DNA of 64,000 nt from Caenorhabditis remanei (lineage: Eukaryota > Nematoda > Chromadorea > Rhabditida > Rhabditidae). The translations under genes and the position numbers were made by a program. The notes beneath the pieces were generated by a model. That model saw nothing but the letters and a program-made list of their open reading frames with translations, did no database searches and was not told where the DNA came from. Shown here piece by piece: positions 54,869 to 64,000 of this stretch. Each line of letters starts with the position of its first letter. The first letter of the stretch is position 1. Where the stretch lies: contig NC_071332.1 of the NCBI RefSeq assembly GCF_010183535.1, positions 13,578,001-13,642,000 of the forward strand, written 5' to 3'.

Positions 54869-56881
54869 TCATTTGTTATCGTTTCTATTATGAACAGTCA
54901 ATGGGAATCCAAGTGAACTTTTCATAATCAACTCGGGCAGTATTTTATTATCCTCGAATTCTTTGCTGGCAGTCACTCTGTATTTTCGGAAGAGCCAAGA
55001 GATCACTGCTTTCTCTTCCATCATTGCGAACTTCTGACCGATGCAATTTCGAGGACCAGCACTGAAAGGAACATCTGCATAGGCATGCCGGGTACTAATC
55101 TTCTCTTCGGAAAAGTTTTCAGGGTTGTAAGTGTTTGGGTTCTCGAATAGAAGTGGGTTACGTTGTAGGATCAGAGGGACCACTATTATACGGACACCTT
55201 TAGGGAAGAAATCGCCATCTGAAAATGAAAAAGTAGAAATATTGATTTTGCAAACGGGGGAAACTCACTGATAACTGTATCTTTCTCCACTCTCCTTCCA
55301 AAAAATGGTACCGATGGGAACATTCTCAACGATTCTTTCAGACATTTTTCCAAATATTTCATCTGTTTCAAATCCTCATTTGTACAATCTCTATCAGATG
55401 TTCCAAATATTCTATCCACTTCCTCAATAACCTTCTCCTGAATTTCCGGATTATGTGCGAGGCACCAAAGCGTCCAACCAATAGATGCAGCTGTGGTGTC
55501 GTGACCTGACAACACCAAACCTTGAAAATCTCTTTGGTTAGAACTAAACTCGCCTTCAAACATGAACGTGTCCACTTCCTCTCGAATATCCTCTTCATTC
55601 ATCAATCCCTCACTTCTCAACTGAAGTAACAAATCAAGAAAAGCCATACTTCTCTTGTCTTTTTTCTCAGCTCCTAACTGAAACTGTTGATATTCCTCCC
55701 ATTTTTCCTCAATTACATTCTTTGTGAAATCAGTGACAACTTTCAAGTGACGATCATATTCGGATCCGTATCCAGTGAGATACCATAACGGTTTTAGTTT
55801 CAGCCAGGGGTAAATAATCCAAAGAAACGCAATTTCACTTAGTCGATGGACGGATTTCACGTAAGGATGGTCATGGTTGTTTTGAGCATTCACAGTAGCA
55901 CCCATTGATGTTTCACAAATGATATCGAGCGCCATTCGTTTGATAAATGGAAATAAGTCAACTTCTTTTCCACTCTCAGCGTGAGGTTTCAATTGTTCAA
56001 GGAAGACCTGAAAGAGGACATCCGTATAAACAACTACACAGATAGACAACTTTTGCTTGATAGTCATGAACACACAAGAAATCGTTGAGCACTTTGAAAT
56101 GAAAGGCCGGAGTGAGCATTTTCCGACGTTGGCGCCATTTGTCTCCTGAAAATATCTTATTGTTAGCGAAGGAAAATATCTCCCTGTTAGTGTCTGATTT
56201 TCTATGACATCATATTAATTTGTTTTTAGAAAACACTTGAGAAAAAAACTTAAAACATTTTTTGAATTCAAGTTCAGGCTGTAGTGGGTTGTCTAGATCC
56301 TTGAGTTAAAAAACACTACTAAAATTTGGGCTTTAGAGACAGTTCAGTACTAAAAAAAACAAGATGAGATGGCTCAGATAATTCTAGGCCACCACATGCC
56401 ATTTCAAAGAAACCAACTTTATCAGCCAACTACACAATTTTCCAACCACTGATAAGACAATAAAAACACTAAACTTTGAAAATCTATTACCTGTTGATGT
56501 TAATAATCCAGTTCCAAGCCACGGAAACAGAATATCATATTCATTTGCCTTCGTGATCACCTCCGTCGACTCCAGAATCTCTTTCGCATACGCTGGATTC
56601 ACAACAGCCAACATAGGGACCGGACCAACCCACAGCCTTACAATACCACATCCCTTGTTACAATAGAATACAGCAAGTTGCATAACTTTTACAGTGAGTT
56701 GAGAAATGTTGAATATGTTGACCATGTACAAATTTCCTACAAGAGGAAAAGCCAAGGGACCTTCGAATTTCCGAAGGTAGTGATAGATGCGAAGACGGTC
56801 TCGAACAGCTTCATAGATTAGTTTATAGTAGAAAATAATGAGTCCAGTGAAGAATATTATAGCCAAGGTAAGAAGTTGCAT
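54869..56881 (-). CDS. Cytochrome P450, CYP4-like
   Basis: Exons 56491-56881, 56051-56145, 55554-56007, 55269-55505, 54869-55218; 508 residues. N-terminal ER anchor (MQLLTLAIIFFTGLIIFYY), then FEGPLAFPLVGNLYMV, GDKWRQRRKMLTPAFHFKVL (helix C), EVDTFMFEGHDTTAAS (helix I), ESLRMFPSVPFFGRR (ExxR) and FSAGPRNCIGQKFAM (heme-binding Cys). All are CYP4-clan marks; members oxidise fatty acids or xenobiotics. The intron between exons 3 and 4 (55506-55553) has a GC donor (GAAG/GCGAGT), is 48 nt and has no stop. Retaining it would insert 16 residues in helix I. Confidence 0.85.
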
Positions 56882-57685
56882 GTTGCCTCAAATAATTAGA
56901 TGCAATGAAACAAATAAACTAAAAAAGTGACCTATATAACAAATGTTTTTATGAATGCACACTCTAGTATCTGCTACCTTTCTTATCGAAGACTACACAT
57001 GCCGTACACACATGTGATACATTCTTTTTCAGTTGTTTTGTTTTATTAGAAGTGGAAATTAGCGGGTGGAAAGAGATGACAGTTTTAATAAGTGGCCAAG
57101 AAAAGTACGTTTCACTTCAAATCGGAAGTGAAAAATGTTGGGAGGTATGTTTTTGTGAATTTTCTACGAGCGTGAGAAAGAAAACATGAGTGATTAATCA
57201 GCAAGATGTTTGGTCTTTCGATACTTTGCGATTATTAGATTCGAGCAGCTCATTGCCCTCAATCAAAACATTTTACATGTTTTTGGTTTCTTTTTTTTTG
57301 CCGATTAACCAAATGGGCTGGATTTTCGAAAATCGACTAATTTCCTGGTCCTTCCTCTACAAGCAAGGCCGTATGAAGACGCGAAAATTTTCCATAACTG
57401 GTAACTCTAATATAAAATTGCTCCACAGCCTATTTGGAAATTCAAACCCATTCTTTTCTGTTGTCTTTCAAGATACCAGTCGGTTCACGTCGCCTAACGG
57501 CGACTAAACCTCCTTTTCTACACCACCCTTCTGGGTGTTACAGCGCCTACGGCACTTCTCAAACGGTTGAGACTATCGAAGTCTAAGAATCTCTGCTTTT
57601 CTGGAACGATTCCGATTCATTACTCTTTTACTTTTTCTAAATCTGGTGAAGAGAACTTTTTTTCATGTCCTCGAATGGGTTCGAA

Positions 57686-58060
57686 CAAACTAACTACAGT
57701 CAACATTGCCTAAATTGCCAGATCTTGCCGGATCTTTCCTGAACACGAAGAGCTTCTTGGCGTGTCGACTTTCTAATGATTTTGAGGGCTGGTAATAGGC
57801 CGTCGTTAGCCCGCTGGCGGTCGTTTAGCCGCGTCCGTTCGCCACTCGCATGCCTGCGCTCAGTCGTCCGTAATTGGGACTTGTCGGTCTACCTGTGATG
57901 GGAAGAACGCCGCGACTAAAGAAGAGACGACGCTTTGTCGATCGTCTCTCCCTTTTCCCGCTGTCAATTCCCCTCTGCTTTATCAGTGTTTCTGGCTCAG
58001 AAGACGTCCATTTGGGAGTTTGGAAGAAAAGTAAGACGGGCATCGCGAGTTGAAAATTTC
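57686..58060. repeat. Dispersed repeat, copy 1
   Basis: Shares with copy 2, in the same order, AACTAACT-C-AGTCAAC-TTGC, TTGCCAGATCT, TTCCCCT-TGCTTTA-CAG, TTTCTGGCTCAGAAGACGT and GACGGGCAT-GCGAG. It is diverged and has no coding frame. Probably a non-autonomous retroposon or transposon fragment. Confidence 0.6.
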
Positions 58061-58378
58061 TGATTTTTTTATCCAACTTTAAAGGAATGTGGGCCCATTT
58101 GGATCAACAATGGATCCATCACCTGTGTCCTGAAAACTGCCCGTATCTAATTGTGTTACCGATCAATCTGGAAGGAAAGGAAACGTTTTTAATCCTCGAT
58201 TTTTTCTTAATCTGATGATAACAAAAAATTTTTCTCGTCGTTTCTTTTTAGAAACCGATTCGTTTTTTTGTGACGTTGATCTCACTGGAAACAAACGGCA
58301 CGTTCGGATACATCACTTTTTCGAGTCTATCAACAAAAAAAACCAAAAAATCTTTTCTCGCCCCCCGGGATCGGACTA

Positions 58379-58738
58379 AAAACTAACTGTAGTCAACGTT
58401 GCATAACTTGCCAGATCTGACGCGGCGACACGCCGTCCACAACCACGCGGCCGACAGAAAATGCATGCCGGAGAAAGGAAAGAAATGACGAAGTTGAGGC
58501 CGACAGTTTCACGCCACTTTTTCCGATTTTCATTCCCCTATGCTTTAACAGTTTTTCTGGCTCAGAAGACGTAATTTTGAGAATTTTGGAGAAAGAAAAA
58601 GACGGGCATTGCGAGGGGAAAATTTCTGATTTTTTGGTCCAAGTTCGAAGAAAATCGGTTCAGTAGGAAGGGCGGTAGGGTCGGCGACATACACACATAC
58701 ACACAGAATCTGGTGTTTGTTAATAGTAAAGATATTTA
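58379..58738. repeat. Dispersed repeat, copy 2, with CA-rich tail
   Basis: Direct repeat of copy 1, about 690 bp downstream. It ends GTCGGCGACATACACACATA CACACAGAAT, a tail reminiscent of non-LTR-retroposon 3' ends in nematodes. That attribution is inference. Confidence 0.6.
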
Positions 58739-59055
58739 TTTATTAAAGTTTGCACTTTTGTTATTTCATCTTTTCGCTTTATTTTTTATTATTAACTACC
58801 AATAAAGTACTCCCACTTTTAAAGGGAACAACATATCGAGATTCCTAAAACATTCTTGTGTCTAGACATCCCAAAGAGTTCTGAAAAACGAAGAAGCAAG
58901 TATACTTTTATTGAAATAAATTTCTGAGAAACTTTGAAAGTTCAGAAGAGGTTTATGGGGGAATTTTTAATGACGACATATGTAGAATAATGCTGAAATA
59001 TTGAATATAGACAAATTCATTCCGAAAACCAAATCAAGGAATGAACAGAAAAATG

Positions 59056-60376
59056 TCAATTGCAAGTTGCCATCGAAATTTGACCTTCTGTGAAACTGCT
59101 GGTCTGCTCTGCTCTCCCACTATTATTGCCATGTTTGCAGCATAAAACTGCTTTGAAAAAAGCTGAAATTGCTCCAGATTCTTTTCGATCTGAAACTATT
59201 AATCCTCTTACCAAAAACTGCTTTCCGATAGTTTTCAATCACAAGCATTGTCGGAAGCGGATCAATAGGTGGGTAGATTGCAATAGTTATAGTGACAAAT
59301 CCAGTTAAAAATCCCAAGTCAGAATCCATGATAGGGAACATGAACAGACCGGATACTGGGACATGAAGCAGCATGATGGGGATTGCAGTCTGAAGAAAAA
59401 AAAACAATTTTTTTCAAAATTTAAATCTTGGTATCGAATGAGTCACCTGCATAACAAGTGCATAGAATAGTTGACGATGAAGGTTTTTGGTGATGCGACT
59501 GACTGAAATGGCTACTTTCAGTTGCTCCTGAATTTTGTAATAGCATCGAGAACCAAAGTAGAATATGGCGGTGAGCGATGTGACCTGAAGATGATAATAT
59601 ATGACATCAGAAAAAGAGTTTGAGGTGCACAAGTTCATACCACAATCATCTCCTCTATTGCTATTCCTATTGCTGGAGTTATATTCAAGTATTTCATTCC
59701 TGTTATCTCATTTTTTGGCCAAATAAACGCTGCTATATACACAATTTCTCCCATTTTCAAATCATACGATTCCAGAATACTATGCTCAATCTCCTTTGTT
59801 GTTTCTGGTGTTGGCGCAAAGCAAATGCCAACCGTCAGTGCCCAAATGAAAGCAAAAATTGGTGGTATCAAAAGCCAGATGAATAGTTTGAAACCGGTAA
59901 ATGTGCGGAGTATTGTCGCATGAATGAAAAAAGAGAAGAGTATGATTTACAAAAACTTTCCGAATTACCCATAAATTGCAAGGAATCTGTAAAAGAAATG
60001 AATGCCAAAAATTGCCATGCAAAAACCATAACACCCGGTGTAGACCACTAGGAGCCAATAATGAAGTGGCACCGGCAGATAGTCCTCCTCATGGATATCT
60101 TTGAAGACCACAAAGACAGAGGATACGGTATGATAAACCTGGGAAACCGAAAAACTAAAACAATGTATCTGACAAACTAACCGGCAGAGATACATTATCC
60201 ATTATTGAATAGAACATTTGGAAAAACGAGATGTAGACCATCAGGTACTTATAGGTCCCGATTTTTTTGGGTGAGTAGACCAAAATAAGATAGATGAGGA
60301 TAGAGTTCAAGAAAAAAGAAATTGCAGTGGAAACATGTTGAATACGGTTTTGGATAGACAACCAAGCGGTGGACAT
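59056..60376 (-). pseudogene. str-family chemoreceptor lacking one 3' splice site
   Basis: Exons 60182-60376, 59969-60138, 59641-59917, 59447-59584, 59212-59389, 59056-59162; 354 residues if spliced. Family marks: ILIYLILVYSPKKIGTYKYL (TM1), FGIHFFYRFLAIYG (TM3), TGFKLFIWLLIPPIFAFIWA (TM4), IDPLPTMLVIENYRKAVFG (TM7) and AFFKAVLCCKHGN, typical of str receptors. Exon 2 ends with a good donor (GG/GTAATTC). Between 59881 and 59950 there is no AG on the coding strand, and the phase-correct start of exon 3 (59917) is preceded by GC. Without splicing, a TAA follows at once. It is a likely null allele or pseudogene, or a non-canonical intron. Confidence 0.65.
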
Positions 60377-61600
60377 TTCGGCTTTCAGAATGAATAGAAC
60401 TGCCTTCGGATTATTATGAAGATGTGTCTGTTTTTTTTACTTTATACTAGAACGCGAGTCTTGAATAACAATTTATTAAAATCCCACTTCGATTTGCTTC
60501 TGTAATTTACAGCTAATGAGCATGGAAACCCACGCATTATGTAAAGGCGAAAATGCAATTCTGGGGCTCAAGGGAAATCAGTCAGTTACAAAAACAAAAG
60601 CATAGAATTTATACTTTTGAAATCCGTCAGTGATGTCAGTGATTGTTAAATGTCACTTTGCAGTGGATTTTAGTTTTACGACAAAAGACCCGGAAGTCTA
60701 TGTGTCTTGGTTTCGGTCCCTCAGCTACAGAGGAATCGCCACCTTTTTTCTTCATTTCACTCAAAAGACCTCACAGTTCAAGATGAGATTCTTTAGATAT
60801 TGAAGATTTTTGAACATTGTTTTGAAGTTTCGGTGAAAATTCGAATCTTTGAAATTCACGAAAACTGGGGATGACCTATCTGGACGGAGAAAGACCAGGA
60901 ACAAAACATTCCGCTGACTGGACTTGATACGTACGGTAGATATTTCAACATTGAGAGGTGGATTTTGTGATCTTCAAGATACGAATCTAACGAAGCAATT
61001 TCGGAAACAAAGGACACATTTAGGCCTTTCTCAGAAAAAGTATAGATAAAGTTACGGTAGGTTCGATCAGGTTTTGTAATGAATTCAACAGCTTCAGTAC
61101 TCAACACTGCCAAAACAAGGGTTGTTGGTATACTTTTCAAGGTCCGGGACAGGCTGGGCCGGGCCCGCTCAGCTAAATTAAGGCGCGGATAATTGGCACC
61201 AGAATTCAAAATTCAGATTCTTTTCGAACTTTTTGATAAAATCATTAAACAAAATGCTGAAAACTATTTGTTATTTTTTTGAAGCCGGGCCTTCAAACTT
61301 TTCCCTTGGTCGGGCCTTGACAAGTATGTTTGTTGGCTTTTTTACTTCATTCCATCACACTGGTTCTTTCAGAGTGAAGGAATCAGAAATCCAAAAATAG
61401 AAAGCTCTGTTTGGATACAGGAGGACTATGAAGCTCTGGGCCACAGACATAATTGTTCAATTATCACATTCCCGTGACAGTAATGCAAGAATGCAGATAC
61501 CGCAGCTGTTCATTCATGCTCTATCTCTGCCCCTCCCACTTCGCTTCCAGTATTCATTTTTTTCATTTGTTTTAGTCTCAGAGATTCATAGAAAAAACAT
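60377..61600. other. Intergenic with hAT-type MITE
   Basis: Apart from the MITE at 61.1-61.3 kb, a minus frame at 60856-61118 (containing VEFITKPDRTYRNFIYTF) is open but has no domain or start. It may be gene debris. Confidence 0.35.
61121..61336. mobile_element. Short hAT-type MITE, second copy
   Basis: The element is about 61129-61328 (200 bp) with ends TATACTTTTCAAGG and CCTTGACAAGTATG, matching the termini of the 696-bp MITE. The subterminal part is GC-rich (GGGCCGGGCCC, GAAGCCGGGCC). Flanks GTTGTTGG (61121-61128) and TTTGTTGG (61329-61336) agree at 7 of 8 positions, an aged 8-bp target duplication. Confidence 0.65.
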
Positions 61601-63187
61601 TTATTTCGCCACAAAGAACCGTCTAAAACAGTTAGCATGATCAATGACACGATGAATATCAATATAAGTTTTCTGAAGAGTCCGTATAATTGACATCATT
61701 TTGATAACCCGAGTCGCATAATTTTCTATTTTGAGATCATTTTCGTAATAGTCGTGGAGATCAGAAGCCAATTCATCCAGAAATTTTTCGCCAGCGGTCA
61801 GAGAAGAACCAGTGAGAATTTTTCCTGAAAGATCATGAATAAAAATGAGAAGTTGAATATTTACGGATTCTTTCTCACCTGCAACACACCAAATCATTTG
61901 CCACAACATATAAGCAACCTCTATGAGACTTCCATTCAGACTAGATAGCTTCACTGCCACGTCATCAAAAACTGCAGTGAACAACGGTTGGATTTCTTTA
62001 TCAACGTCTTCAGCTTCTTTTGGATCCAAATTCATAAGGTTGTTTCGGAATATTTCAATCAAGTAGACTGCTTCGTTTTCAGATATAAAAACTATCTGAA
62101 ATTCGAAATGAACATTTTTTCTAAAAGCAACTTAATTACCTTTTCTTTGCTAACTTTCTCTCCGAATATCTCCACTGAAATAGACAGAAGCTCCAATCTA
62201 CCCCAAACATGCCACGTCGTCTTCAGAATCAGCAGTTTCTCTCTTTCTTCTAAATTTCGGAAAAATGAAGAGTACATCAGCCACGTGGCAGCGTCCTTGA
62301 TTACTCCCAGACGAGTTTTTGTAATTTTTTCAAAGTCAATCTCATCGGCAATCTGAAATTTTAACAAAATTATTTGTGGAATACAGTTTGTCTATACATC
62401 TATAAATCTTCGTTTTTGATTCCTTCTTATAAACTTCAGACCTTGTTCCATTTCTCTCAAAGGGGACAATTTAGGTTCGTCAATAGGAAAATTCTGAAAA
62501 TGTTTTTTTCTCTTTGTTTATTTTTCGAATCAAACGAAACTCACTTTTTGTGCGAAAATTGCTCTTATTTTGCCTATAAAACTTTCAAAATCATACAATG
62601 GACCATCGAACATCGATTTTTTGACGGATTCATCTATAACTGGTGGCAAAAAATCTGCCGATGCACCAGGGATTGTAGACGAGATCGGATCTCGATTTTG
62701 TTGAATTTCTGAGAAAAATATCTCGAATTTGAAAGTGTAAAGTAACACAAACTCACTTTCCGCACTCATTCCAGATTTCAGACATTTTTGAAACCGACAT
62801 GACTTACAAAAGTATCTGACAGAACTATCAATATGACAGTTGTTATTTCTTCCTTTACAGATGTATCGTAATCCAGCAATTAGTGATCTTCTGAAAAAAC
62901 TTTTTTAAAAAACTTTTCTCGTAATTTATATGGATGGTTCAACATTATTGACATTTTAAAAACTGGAAACTACCGTATTTCTTAAAAGATGCTTACCTAT
63001 AAAAGGCGGCACAGGCTCTACATGACATAACTTTAAAATGATAACCATGAGATGGATATGTACATACTTCACAGGGAATTGGTGCAGGTGGAGAGAGATT
63101 CTGAATTAGAAACACTGGTAAAATTTAGAAGATCAATTAGAAACTTACAGGCATCATGACTTCATGGGCCAATAGGCTGGCAACCAT
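61601..63187 (-). CDS. Nuclear hormone receptor, nematode-expanded type
   Basis: Exons 63149-63187, 62997-63100, 62757-62890, 62545-62708, 62398-62493, 62140-62352, 61879-62095, 61601-61824; all in phase, 396 residues. Residues 22-95 are a two-finger DNA-binding domain. Finger 1 is CEVCTYPSHGYHFKVMSCRA, with P-box CRACAAFYR. Finger 2 is CKGRNNNCHIDSSVRYFC, followed by KSCRFQKCLKSGM. The ligand-binding domain follows, with the helix 3-5 signature-like DAATWLMYSSFFRNLEEREK and ILKTTWHVW. It resembles the large HNF4-derived supplementary NHR group of Caenorhabditis. It acts as a nuclear transcription factor; targets are unknown. Confidence 0.82.
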
Positions 63188-63822
63188 GACTTTTTGGTCT
63201 CTTAAAATTTATGCGAAGTTGAATAAAATCAAACAAAGATTGTTTACAGTAACGAGGAAGGAGAAAAAATGAACAAATGAATCGTGTAAAATCTCAAAAC
63301 CAATAGATATAAGGGACAATGAGGCACAATGGTTTCTGTTATCTGGACAATAGAATCTCCGTTTCCACCTGATATCATCGGTGCTGTCCCTCGTGGACTT
63401 TAGGCGGTCGGTTTCGGAGGATATGCAGAGGAAAGAAGTCTAGAAGGAACAAACTATATACATCTTCAAGAATTATGAATATTGAAGGTACCAGACACCG
63501 ATAGGAGATTTTGGGATGAGAAGAGTACCATCGGATCAATTGTTTTGTTGGGTCCCCCGTTCTTCTTTCAGAAGGAATTTAAGATCAAAAATCGCAGTTG
63601 CAGAAAACTTGAATGAAATATGATTCATATGATGATTATTTTCAGCTTGAAACAATCATTTTTTGCACAAAAAAAACCGCTAATTATATTTTCAAATGCA
63701 AATAGTCCTAGAACTTATTGTTACACGACACGGTTTCTATATCGGAAATTCAGCAAAATAATATCGAAGAATAATTTTCTCTGCTTTTCTTCATTTGCAA
63801 TTTTTAAAAGTTTCTATGCGAA
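63188..63822. other. Intergenic
   Basis: Promoter side of the NHR gene (a TTTACAG acceptor-like site at 63241 is on the wrong strand). AT-rich; a 70-codon plus frame at 63620 is unsupported. Nothing else seen. Confidence 0.35.
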
Positions 63823-64000
63823 TCAGTCCTGAAAAAGAACCGGATAATATACGAAACTCCTAAAAGGTACGGACATCCAGACATGTGGACATCAACCTGT
63901 ACATAAACAGAAGACACTTTCATATTTTTTCTTTCCGTCAATATAATCGCTCACCTGATCTCTAAACTTGTCGGCCGCAGTTTCTTCAGAGATCAACAAG
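63823..64000 (-). CDS. 3' end of a gene entering from the right edge
   Basis: 63955-64000 reads LLISEETAADKFRDQ on the minus strand and ends at a good donor (CAG/GTGAGCG). A TTTTTCAG acceptor at 63829-63831 would join GAC TGA, ending the protein one residue later. Too little is visible to identify the gene, and the terminal exon is tentative. Confidence 0.35.

Larger units (their letters stand above)
56882..59055. other. Intergenic, repeat-rich, 2.2 kb
   Basis: Contains the repeat pair at 57.7 and 58.4 kb. Upstream of it, 57280-57640 is moderately GC-rich (TCGCCTAACGGCGACTAAAC) and also looks repeat-derived. No gene seen. Confidence 0.4.

Overview
The window is nuclear DNA from a nematode, almost certainly Caenorhabditis; I do not name the species. 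The evidence is the short AT-rich introns ending in TTTTCAG, TTTTCAG sites just before start codons that look like spliced-leader acceptors, and the gene content: nematode-only chemoreceptor families (srw, srz, srv and str types), an F-box/FTH gene, a divergent nuclear receptor, a C6/DUF281 protein and NRF-6-like acyltransferases. This mix, with tandem copies, damaged genes and many transposon remnants, resembles a chromosome arm. All exon models below were read by hand from splice signals and frame, with no transcript data.

Layout. 0-8 kb: 3' part of a coiled-coil gene, a CAP-like secreted protein, a small unknown gene, a C6/DUF281 gene with an in-frame TGA, a four-pass Clc-like protein, a tRNA-Asn relic inside a fold-back, and an F-box gene. 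8.8-15 kb: an srw receptor, two small secreted Ig-like proteins, and two srz receptors, one frameshifted. 14.7-18.4 kb: a domesticated hAT transposase with a BED finger; its introns carry a 696-bp hAT-type MITE and a palindromic TA-inserting MITE, and a second palindrome lies upstream in a (TA)n tract. 19.6-22 kb: a secreted protein of three six-cysteine modules and a third Ig-like gene. 23.5-30 kb: a srv-type receptor, the first NRF-6-like acyltransferase (copy A), and another receptor.

30.3-41.6 kb is a complete 11.4-kb Ty3/gypsy LTR retrotransposon on the minus strand. Its two 380-bp LTRs look identical, and TSD, PBS and PPT are all visible, so it is young. It has two striking features. 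One frame of about 2,530 codons holds gag, then an envelope-like membrane protein, then protease, RT, RNase H and integrase. Between integrase and the 3' LTR, on the opposite strand, lies a small intron-containing gene for an EGF-domain membrane protein. The element ends 9 bp after the stop codon of acyltransferase copy B.

41.7-50.7 kb: acyltransferase copies B, C and D in tandem with nearly invariant exon lengths; copy C has lost one intron exactly. 52.8-64 kb: a nucleotide-diphospho-sugar transferase with a doubtful junction, a CYP4-like P450 with a GC-AG intron, a pair of related ~370-bp repeats, a str receptor lacking one 3' splice site, a second hAT-type MITE, a nuclear hormone receptor, and the edge of another gene.

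The genes do not form one pathway. The themes are chemosensation (six receptors), secreted or membrane proteins, lipid and xenobiotic enzymes, and repeated transposon insertion that has shaped introns, a 3' UTR and perhaps the promoter of a neighbouring receptor.
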